Positions 24,768 to 36,400 of a stretch of 64,000 nucleotides of DNA are shown in pieces. Positions within the stretch are counted from its first letter, which is position 1. Each line of letters opens with the position of its first letter. Below the pieces are notes generated by a model, which was not told the DNA's origin, made no database searches, and saw only the letters and a list, made by a program, of their open reading frames with translations. Made by a program: the position numbers and the translations under genes. This DNA is from Drosophila miranda (taxonomy: Eukaryota; Arthropoda; Insecta; Diptera; Drosophilidae), in NCBI RefSeq assembly GCF_003369915.1, contig NC_046676.1, positions 14,366,001 to 14,430,000 of the forward strand, in the 5' to 3' direction.

Positions 24768-26957
24768 CTACTGCTTGTGGTGGCAGGCCTTGGGTTGGCT
24801 AAGGCCATGGACACCTGGCACCGCCTACCCTCCCTGGAAACCTTCTCCAGCTATGAGGTAACATCCCGTTTATCCCCCCAACGAATGCCCCCCTCTGATG
24901 GTCTTTCTTTTTGTGGTTTGTAGGACATGCAGCGCTACTTTGATCAGCGGAATCTGCGCAGCATGCGGCACATCGACAATCCCACAGACGACAGCTATCT
25001 GGCCGCCTTCAACCAGTACAACGATCAGTCGGAGTCGGAGGATCGGTCGCAGGTCCATCGCTCCCGCACCAAGCGGGAGGAGCGGAAGCTGCCCAGCGCC
25101 CCCCGAATGCTGCGATTCGAGCTATCCGACGCCGTGGAACCCAGCGACGAAGTGAAGCAACTCCTGCGGCAGCATCATTCGAGGGCTCTCAAGGAGAGCC
25201 CCACCACAGAGGGCGCACCGCCGGCCATCACCAGCCAAGCCCCAAAAAGCCAGCGCTCTAAGCGCAAGCCACGCCGCCAGAGACGCTCCACCATTGGCCA
25301 GCAACCAGCGGACTTCAAGGCTATGATGATTCCCTTCCAAGAGACCGATGCCCGAGAACCCGATCCCATTACAGCGACGCTGATTCGAGAGGCCAGGATC
25401 CTGGATCTCCAGAGTCAGGCCACCAAGACAGAGCCATCAAAGAAGTCCCAGAAGCATGGCTTCCAGGTGCGCATACGCAAGACAAAGCGCTCCAAGCGAT
25501 CGGCTGCCGCCCCCCTGCAGATGTTCAAGTTCGAGATGTCGGACGCCAAGGCCATGCCACAGCCACAGCCACAGCGGTCCGGTAAACAGCTGCAGGCCAC
25601 GCCCACACTCCTCACCATGGAGACCCGTCCAGAGAACAGAACCCAGAGCCAGAGCCAGAGCCAGACCCCTACCACTCCCACCCCCAGGCAGGAGGATAAT
25701 GCGATCCTCAATGGCGAGTCCACAGCGGAGACCAAGCGAATGTACGTGTACAAGGAGGCGCCACCCAGTCCGGTCCACGGGAAGAGCAAAAAGTCCCTGA
25801 GTGGCCTGCCCCACGAAGTGCAGAAGGTGATCGGCCAGCTAATGAAGGAGGGGCACGGCGGCAAGGCGTACATCAAGTATCTACCGGCCCAGAAATCGGA
25901 GTACGAGCACTACAAGATAAAGCCCCTCTCCGCGCTCTCGGGCTACGGCCTCAAGCCCAGCTCCTACATGAAGTACATGCCCAGCACAGTGCAGACCAAG
26001 CTGGTGGAATCATCGCCAGCGCCAGTCCATGTCCCGGCCCCCGTCCACGTGCACATCCAGCCCGTGCCGGTGGTCGAGCAGCTGCGGTACTTCCACTACA
26101 AGCCGAGCTACGCGAATGTTTACCCTGCCCCACAGACCATCGCCCAGCACCCGATTGTGGTGCAGGAGGCTGTGCCCCAGGTTGAGGAAGTGCACCACCA
26201 CACGTACACGGCGGAGCTGGCTGCCCCCGCACCTGCCCCTGCGCCCGCTCCGACCCAAGCGATTGATGTAATTGTGCCCCAGTTCCGGCCCTCGAAGCCG
26301 GACCCGCTGCAGGAGGAGTACCATGCGGAGCCCCTCTACGGCAAGGCCCTGGAACCGTACCAATACGAGATCCAGCACGAGCCAGGTCCCTCGGCCGCGC
26401 CGCTGATCAAGATCGAGTACCATGCCCAGGCGGACAGCATCAAGGAGCACTACAAGCAGCTGCCCGAGTTCCAGCAGCTGTCGACGCTCGTTGGCAAGTC
26501 GCCGGACGACCAGATCCACGGCCTCACCTACCTCCTGGCCAAGGAGATGCAGGCCAAGCTGCAGCGCCAGGGCAAGCAGCTGATGATGGATCGCCCCCAG
26601 GACAGCACGGCCCCCATACTCTTCCATCCCGGCCAGGTGCAGGCTCCGGCTGCAGTTCCCACCCTCAAGACGCTGGCGGACTTGGGCGGCGGCTCCCTTG
26701 GAGTGCAACAGGGCCGACTGATTGGCATGGCCAAGACGAAGCAGTACGTGCCGATCATTGAGTCGGGTAACAACGATGTCAAGGAGCTGCCCGCCGTACC
26801 CAGCAGCGTGGCCCCAAAGCTGCCGACTCCCAGCTCCTTCATCGACTACACCCCCGGCCATGGCTTGTCGCACGGGTACGAGGGGGTAAGGGATGATGAG
26901 CGGCCCGTGACCACAGTGGAGCATGTGGTGCATCATCCCACGGTCACGAACTATCAT

Positions 26958-26989
<32 letters not shown>

Positions 26990-27424
26990 GCATCCAGAGC
27001 AGCAGCAGCAGCATCCGGAGCAGCAGCAGCAACACCATCATTACCAGGCCACCTCTCTTCCGGCGGAGCTGGATGCGGAAAAGGGTGTGAATGGCCTGCA
27101 TTTGGTGAACAGTCAGGAGGACAAGTCGGTGAGTCCCGCTTTGGATCTGTTCCGACATCCACTTCCGTTTTAGTTTAGGCTTGCAGATGGATCCGATGCA
27201 CCGGATAGAATGAATATTTAATATTGGAAAGTGGAAAGTGGCTACCCATTCCCCATTGTCCTGGGGACTCAGTTCTCCCACCTTCCGTTGCATTAAATTA
27301 AAGCACACCTTGGGGCGTGCCACAAAAGGATTGTCGCTTTGGATAGCTCCATTGATTGGCATAGGCAAAAACACAATCAACATAAATAAGAGGAGCTGCC
27401 CCAGACATACACTTGCCTCTCCAT

Positions 27425-27463
<39 letters not shown>

Positions 27464-30400
27464 CAATGCGGCGGCAGTCACAACAATGGAATCCCCTGCA
27501 GGGGCATTTCTCTCTCTCTGTGTCTCTGTGTGTGTGTGCAACTTCGTTCGATCCATGTCTCGCCGGTAATGCACTTAATCGAATAATTTTCAAGTTCGAC
27601 AAGCATTTTCAATGTCGTTAGCCAGGCACGAGAGCCAGCCACCCAGCCGCCCAGCACTCCCATCTTCTGGCCAATCCTGCCACAGATTGGCATCCGTCTG
27701 GCCCCCAGGTAGCCGCCACAGGAGCACTTCGTCCTTCATTACTATGCGCCCGACTACTGCAGACAGCAGTCGGCGGAGCGGCAGAGCGGCAGAGTCCCTT
27801 CCCCTCGGACTGGTTTTGGGCGCTGTCTGGAGCAATTGATATAGATATATAGCATCCCAGATACGCTGTAGATATAGATACGTATACGCTATTCATGGGT
27901 TCAACCTCAAGCACTTGAAGAGTTTCCTTACCCCAAAAAGGAAATGCACTTCTCTCTGAGGCGGCAGATACATGCGTCCGTCGGAATTAACATTTTTCTT
28001 TCACTGGAGAATAGAAGTTTTTCCTCGTCTGGGCTTCTGGGATTCTGTGGAACGGGTGGATTGGGTGGAATGGGTGGGGGAGGGGCGAAAGGGTGTGCTT
28101 GCATTTAATTTATCCGTATTTCTATGGCAAGCCCCCCACAAAGTGAAGTCGTGGGCAATGGAACGCGTCTTTGTGCTCAGCGAGCCAAAAGGGCATGGAA
28201 AAGTATCTTAAGGACAGACACAAACCATACAAACCATCGGCAGAACGGTGGGTCGAGGCATGAAGCATTTTAGCCCGGAAAATTATCTTAAAGCAGTCCA
28301 AAAAATGTAATTTACTTCAAAAACTTTCAACCATAGAACATTCGCATCAGAATCGTCAGAATCGGAGGCCTCACTTCGGATCGGGGCACGCCATTTGGTA
28401 CAAAAACTGTATCAGGGTTCGGGTGGGACGTCCGGTCATGCGCTTGGCCGTCAGGTACGCAATAAGACCGTATTTGGTGAGCAGTCCCGTGCCCCGTGTG
28501 TCCAGGTGCACCCAGTCGGCGCACGGCACGAGCTCGTGGAGAATGGCCGCTGACAGGCAGGAGCTGGCAGTCCCACGGCCATCGTTGCTCAGATCGTAGC
28601 CCAGCTCGTCGGTGACCTGCCTCCGGTAGTACTGCCACAGCGGCAGGCGCCACACGCGGTCGCCAGTGAGGGATCCAGCGCGCTGGAACTGCTTCCAGAT
28701 GTAGTGGGAGTTGGAGAAGACACCGGTGGCCCCGCCGCCGAGGGCCTTCTTCACGCCCGTCTCGAGGGTTGCCACGTCCACGACGAGGCGCGGATTGTAG
28801 GTGGTCTGTCCGTAGAGCAGGGCGTCGGACAACACCACCACGCCCGCCCTGTCCAAGTCACGGATGGCCATCGTCTTGCCATTGAGCAGGCGGACAACGT
28901 CGCCCGGCTTGCAGGACATGCCCGAGGGCATGTTCTCGCACAGGGGTATCACGCAGGTCACGTTTATGGGCAGCGAGAGGGCGGCGCAGGCGCGCATCAT
29001 GCCAACGCAGGCGGCCGCCGCCGACATGCTCCCGCGGTACTCGTCCATGCCCCTGCACGGACGCAGGTTGATGGCCCCCGAGTTGAAGGTGATGCCCTTG
29101 CCCACGAAAAGGATGGGCTTTTCCTCGGGCGCGGCGCCGCAGTAGCTCAGCTCCAGCATCACCGGTGGCTCGCAGCTGCCTTTGGCAATCATCAGGAAGG
29201 CTGTCAACCGCTGCTGCTCGATCCAGTCCATGGTCCGCACCTCGACGGTGATTCCGCACGGGCACAGGGCATCCACAGTGGCCTGAGCGAACATGGTTGG
29301 GGTCATGCAGTTGGCAGGGGCGTCGCTGAGGCGGCGGGCGAGGTTTTGGGCATCGGCCTTGTAGATGCCACGCGTCCAGCCGTCGACGTCGGCCGAGTCA
29401 AACAGACTGACCTTCGCTAGATTCGGTGCATTCTTGACGGCCAGGTTGTCCGGGAAGCGCCACACGGCCAGGGACGAACCCTCCGCCGCCTGCTCCGCAT
29501 AGTCCATGCCGTCCACAAAGATGGAGCCCACGCCCTCGTTCTGAAGGGAACGCGCGCCGATTCCCGCCGCAATGCGCACGTTCTCCATGCCCTCGTCCAG
29601 CATCTCCAGCTCGTTGAAGGCAATGCCCTCTACGCCCAGGCCCACGACAGCCACCGAGCTGAAGTCCGGATCGACGCCGTTGAAGACCCTGCCCCTGCCG
29701 AGGCGTCCGTCCAGCTTCGTCTCGCAGATCAGCTGCGCCAGTTTTCCGCTCGTGCGCCCGTCAATCTTCTGGGCCGTGGGCGTCAGCTTGGGGTCCGATT
29801 TCGCGTCCTCCTTCTGGTACAGCCCCACCACGAGTCCCTTCGTGTTGGCCTTGGAATCGCCGCAGCCAGACGACTGCTGGCGGACGACCGACCGCAGGAC
29901 GTTTTGCGCGTAGAAGCCCATGCTCCGCAGTTGCATCCTCTTCATTTTGGATTATCGATTAGGGATGGTTCGAAATTTAAAATTTACAAAAACGGTTTTA
30001 TAGAGAAAATGTCGGAAGGAATTTAAGCAAAGAATTTTACGCAATAATATTACTGGGGAATTTTGCAGAAGAATTGCACGAAAGAATTTAAATAATTATC
30101 AAAAGATTTTACCGGCTAAAAATATTTGAAAATTTGTTTTGTTTTTTACAGAGAACTAAAATTTGTTCTGGTTCTTCGGAATGATCAAATACAACTGAAA
30201 GGAAATGAGAAAAAGGTCAGCTGGGAAACTGACGTGGGACATTTCAAGGCCATCGTGATTATCAGTTTATTTCTTTTCATTTCAAAAACACAAAAGAACT
30301 GACAGATTTTTCGGAATAAATACCATTAGAACTGGGGAAACTGTGGGCAAATTCGGCCAGTTTTTGTAAACAAAAACAAGGCTATAAGGCGGATGCTTTT

Positions 30401-33400
30401 CGACGCAAACTTTGGCTTTGCCTCTTCTACTTAATTTAGAAGAGCTCCGCTTCAAGGCCTGACACCATCAATAGCTCTTGGACATTTTAGCTGCAATATG
30501 CCATAAACAGGCCAAGAAGGAGTGCCACTGAAGGACTACAAAATAATATTCCCTCTCCTAGGACCCTCCGTTTTACTGTCGCAAATAGACTTAAAATTGT
30601 TTTCGAGCTAAGTTTGCTGTGACGTTCTCCTCCTTTATTTCGTAGCTGTTTTTCAGTGCACTTTTATTCGATTTCGAGGAAAAGCTTATTACATTTTATT
30701 TATTGGCAATTTGTCGTCTGAAAAAATGTGCTTTGGGGGGAGTCCACTGCATCTACGGCCATCTGACATCCACAGTCCGACGTCCACTCTTCTCCTTTCT
30801 GCGTTAATGCGCATTAAGCAGGGAACGCAGTAAACAAGGACTCTTCCAACAACAGTCCTAACAGCAATCCCTGCAACTGGTCGTGCTCCTCCTCCGGCTC
30901 CTGTTCCTGCTACTGATCCGGCTGGTGCTGGTGCTTGATGCTGATGGAGCCGTAGGGTGGGGGCTCCCACACACACACAAACACACACAAACACACACAC
31001 ACACACATTGTTTTACTGCCGTTTAGCATGATTTTTAATAGGCTTTTGCCTTGTCCCTGTCGGACTTGTCGTCATCCCGCACTGAGCCTCGTTGCTCGGT
31101 CTTGTTGTAAAACCCCAGAAACGACGCCTGATGACCATGATGGGAGATGAGAGCGTGGCGTGGCAGGGCATGGCACGGCAGGGGAGGACATGGCTGGGAA
31201 AGGCATCCGCCTGGACATTGTCCTGCTCCTGTCTGACCGTCTGACCGTCCGTCCGTCCGTCTGCCTGTCCATCTCTGACAGGCAAACGACACTTGTTAGG
31301 CTCAAGTTTAGGTGGAGTTTAGGCTGGGGTCCAGCAGCGGAAGTGGGTGTCAGAGCCGGAGAGGCTGTGGCACGACATGCCGTTGCAATGCTCGTCATGG
31401 GACTTGTTTGACAGCAGCTGCTGCTCTTGCTCTCCCTGCCACTGCCACTGCCACTGCCACAGCCACTGCCGCTGCCACTGCCAGTGCCACTGCCACTGCC
31501 ACTGGTAACGTGTGCGAACATGGTCGGATTTTTGGGGAATTTGTCATTTTATTGTGGCCGAAATGGTCGGTAATGGTCGTCACTCACTCACTCTCCGAAC
31601 CGGAGCTGCCTATGTATAAGGACGCTAGATGCTAGATGCTTGTGTCCTGTGTGCTGTGGGCTGGTCGGGGGCTCAACATCTGCAGGTGCAATATTTTCCG
31701 GCTCCCACTCACATATTTTAATTTCATTTTTATTTCAACCCTTTTGCTGTTTGTGTTTGCCTATCCCTTCCACTTTTTTATAATGTGGGAGCAAAGCATA
31801 TTTTGGCAAGTGTTGAAAAGAGATTGTGTCGGGGAAGGGTCTCTTCCTAAGCAGAGATTTAAGTTTTATTTAATGGAGCCTCAACCTCCCCCGCCAGTGC
31901 CTCTCGGCAGCATATGGGTCTTGATTATTAGTTCGGTTCTGGCATTGAAAATAACTCCACAAAAGGGTTTCCCCAAACGAAATGTTCAACTACTTTACGA
32001 GCTGACGAAAGGGGTGGGGGGGATGGGGACAGCTTCATGCTGGGTATCCTTGATCCCTCCTGGGCCCAAACATGTGTGGCTAATGTCGTCGAGTTCTTAA
32101 GGCCTTTGTTCTGTACGGCAAAGGAGTCGTGCAATTGATGGGGTCCTTCCCGGTCCCCAGTTTTAAAGTACGGATAGGTTAAGGCCCAGAAAGGGTGTCT
32201 GGAATCTCAGGCATACACTCGAAAAAACTATGCAGACTATCTATGACTTTCCTTGATTTTTTATCGATCAGTTTTGTGAGAAAAGAAGGCTCTGTGGGAA
32301 GTTCCAGACAGGTTCGTTTGCTGACTGCTGATTGATGAATCCATACATATTTATGGGATGGCTGCAGCTCGTTCTCTGCATTTCAAGCGCATTCTTTCGA
32401 GTGTATTTATTCAAATACCCAGAATTACCAGTGGCCATGGCTGACTCTGCTCGGTTTCGCGTTCCGCCGTCGCTGCCTCAGCACATATCTGACCCGGGGT
32501 TGGCTTTAAATTAGCTCCATTTCATCCGTTGGACGTAATAAACCGCAGCCAGTCCGGCATCCTGCCCAGTCCCGCCCAACCTGCCGGCTAATACGGCTCT
32601 CGGGGCGTGGCAATCCGTGGCAGAATAGATGAAAACTAAAAACTGTATGGTGGGGCATGGCATACGCCACTCTCCCCCAGTCTCAGTCCCAGTCCTATTC
32701 CCATTCACATTCCGAATCCTATTGCCATTTCCAATGCTGTTGGCAACGTGCTATTGACAGCCACATTCGCATAAAAATCACGTAGTTTGACATTTTTCCT
32801 GCTGCTCTTCCATTTCGTTAGATGGATTTTTTTCCTGCTGCTCCTGGTGCTGGTGCTGGTGCTGGTGCTGGTCCTGGCCGTGGTTCTGGCTCTTCTCGAG
32901 ACGGATGCGGATGGGTTTGGGCAGCAGCAGCTGTCACGCAATCAGCCCGAGCGCATTGCCAGGGCAAAGCCAACAAACTGATAACTCAATTTTGGTTAGA
33001 GATGCCTCTGCCACTGCCCCCACCGCTACCCCCTTGTTAGCCATAACTTGGATACGAAAATTGCTAACAAGCGAGCCATAAAAACTGTGGGTGGGTTGCA
33101 TTTAAAATTTTTCCCGCCCTTTGCCTGCCTTTCCTACAATTTTGCTGTCGCTACTGGGCGGATCCCACTCTGTAAATTATACAACAATTTCGTAGTCTAA
33201 TCATCAGCGTTGGGGCACAGCCCCACCCACCTCCGTCCGCACCCCCTCATAATTGTGTGGCCAAAAGTTTCACAGCGACAATTGTGTCAATGGCTGCTGC
33301 CGTGTGGCATAAACGAGCCCAGGACATTCATTTGCCTGACGAACGCTGTTGAACACGTTCGCTCCACTCTTGGCCAGAACATGGTCAGCAGTGGGGGCAG

Positions 33401-36400
33401 ACGGGGCAGGACACTGCCCCACACACACACACATCCAAGCGGAGCGCTCTGGACGCATTACATTGTAAAATTGGTTTTTGTAAATTGTTTGGACACAACA
33501 TTTATTTCCATTTAAATGCGATTTGCCTCGTCTCGGTTGCTGTTGCTTTTATTGTTCCTGCCGAACCACCCACACCCACACCCTCACCCCCACACAGCCT
33601 CAAATCCAACCTCGTTGCAAGCCCAACTCCTGTGCGGCCCGAAACTCAGTGCCACACTTGTTCAATTTTAAATGAGCATGCAGCACTGGGGCACTGCTGC
33701 ACTTGCCACACTGATGCCACTGAAGCCTGGCTGTGCCTGCCCCCTCTGCCCAATCTACCAATCTCTCTGCCTGTCTGTGTCCCTTGAGGTTTTGGGGTGT
33801 GGCACGAGGTGTTTGCAGCTCTTAAACGAATTGTGTGAATAATAAACGCACCACACTTTCAATGGAGAGTGGTGGCACGGGCAGCAGGACCACGCTTCCT
33901 TAGTTACCCAACAAGGATTAGTGTTATGGCATCGCATGGGGGAGCAGAATCTCTTCCGGCTGAGTGCAAATCATGAGCTATTCGAAGAGGCTACAAATTG
34001 TATGCCATGGCTTTGATTTAAGACTGTGCACATGCATCCAAACTCTTTCCTATCTCCATCCTCCCACCCATTTCCAGTGCAGAAAATTGTTAAAAATAAA
34101 TCAAAGACCAAATGCTGATTATGATTACGACCCTCCAGGGCGGAAGGGGGTTCGTTCAACCCCTGGATAGGCCCCAAGCGGGGCTCGAGAGTCAGGAAAC
34201 ATTTTAATGACTAAAAGACGGCACAACGCCGACAGGCCGTTAACAATGCTGATTATATGCAAATTAAAGGCACTTCCAAAGGCATTTCCCGTCAGCGGGC
34301 ATCCAGTTTCCCTCGCAGCTCCTGGCCTGTTGTTGTTTGGCTCCTCAATTGGCCGAAACAAGGGCAATATGGGGTGGCCCGGGGAGCCTTCGCATTGAAT
34401 TACCAAAAAAGTTGTTCCGCCCAATGGCTTTTTGCCATGAAAGAAAGTTCCGAGCGGGTCGGACCATGCCCATCCCCTGCCAGACGGCCAGCCAATCGCT
34501 CACTCCGAACCAAGCTAAACGAACTCACGTAGTTTTGGCTCAAATTGCATTTTGCACTCGACTCCTCGTCGCACAATTCGCTAAAAGCCAACGACAGGAA
34601 ACGTGTTAAATGCAAAAATTCTCCCTAAACTTTTACCCCACCCCAAAGAAGGAGCTCCTTTGTCATATCTTGTACAAAACTATTCCCTCGCTGTTGACAT
34701 CGACAACCAACTATATCCCTATATGTAAATTGCATAATAAACAAGGAAAAAACTTGAAAGATCCACGGCAATTCTTCTAAGAAACGAAGACGCTCTAGAC
34801 AGAAAACAGACCAAATCTCTCAGCATAGTTTGGAGACTTAGGAGACTATAGCGACTGGCCTTGGCATCGAAGAATTCGGGCTGCTGCAGAGGTTCGGGAT
34901 CTTTGATGAATATGGTGATGGAATCGCAAAATGCAGGAGGAAGTTTTTCTACAGCATCCCGTAGAATGGCCCCGAGAACATGACATGGCTACGTCGGCCA
35001 AAAAGTACACTTATAAATCGTGAAGGAATTTTGGTTACGTTCCGAGGAAACTTTGACCCCCGCCCTAGTCAATATGAGGCATGACAACCCAATCCTTGCC
35101 TGAGTTGATCCCCCCCCCGGACTGTCCCTTCGAACTCCCCAACTAATGGACACTCGTGGACAAAGCACGAAAATTGGGCAACGTCATTGGATTTACGGCA
35201 GATGCATTTTCTATTCAGGGAATGGCACGTGATCTGATTTTGGCTCTGATTTTGATTCTGATACCGTTTCCACTTCAATGGGTTTAATATTTTTGTTTTT
35301 TTAAAAGCAAACATTGACCCATCAGTGGATGAGTATGAGTCCACCTGAACATCCCTTGGACATGTTCCATCTGCATTGTAATTATGTTCACTTTAATCAA
35401 ATCAATTTGTAATGAAAATTCCCCGCTGCAGAGCCATGGGTCCCCGTATCCCCTGGATTTGCATATTCCGCAGATATTCCCGTCTTTTTTTTATGCAGCG
35501 GAAGAAGAATGGAAGCGGATCTGGGGCTGCTTTGCACGTTAAAATCTATTAACATTTTTGCATTCTCCTAATGAAGCTGCTGTTGCCGCCGCCGCCGCCG
35601 CTGCCGCTGCCCCTTGCCCCTTCCCTTTGGACTGCGGAAAAATGCATATTTTCCTTTTGGATTCCATTAGGAGAATGGTGGAAAGGCATGAAAAAAGTAC
35701 TGGCGCAAATGTTGGCAAATCGCTAGAGCAGAGAATTTATTAATTATGATTAAAAGAAGGGGAAAATGTTGGCGAGAAATTCTGCTGAGATTTATTTTAA
35801 TTTAAAGGAAGAAATAATCTGCGGAAGGGCGAATGCCAATCAAACGAGCTCCAAGAGCTATGCAATCAGGTCTATAAATCTTCGAAAGCCCCGAAAACTT
35901 TTGTTCTCTCCGGCGGAATTACATTTCCGCCACCCCACACCACCCATCAGGAAAAGAGAAGCAAAGTAAAAATCTAGTCAACAATGTAACTTAATTAAAC
36001 TTAATTTACAACTCATTAACATATCAGAAAGTTTGCCACGCCCCCCATATATACACACAGGCACACACACGCACACTGGTAGCATATCTTGGGTAGGCCA
36101 TAAAAGCCGCAGAGAAACAGCCCGAAACATGTAGCAAAAGTTACCAACAGTTGTCGCCAACACAAAACAACAGAGAGGCAGTGAAAGAGAGAGAGTGAGA
36201 GAGAGAGAGAGAGAGTTCTGTTCTGGCATTTGAATGAGCGGAAACGGAAGCGCACACCAACACACACACGCACACGCACGCACACAAGCTACTGCCACTC
36301 TCCCCGTCTCCCTGTCACATTTTGTTTCCATCTTTGCAGCGGGAATACTTACAATAAAAAGGCAAGCCCCAAATTGTAGACGACAGAACAATGGGGCGGT

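Noticed and set aside
26010..27602. Minus-strand 530-codon frame
   Set aside because: Mostly antisense to the large Cpr50Ca exon, with poly-Leu and poly-Met from the CAG and CAT repeats on the + strand.
28704..29420. Plus-strand 238-codon frame opposite S-Lap
   Set aside because: Antisense shadow of the M17 gene; His/Gly/Ala-rich with no motif.
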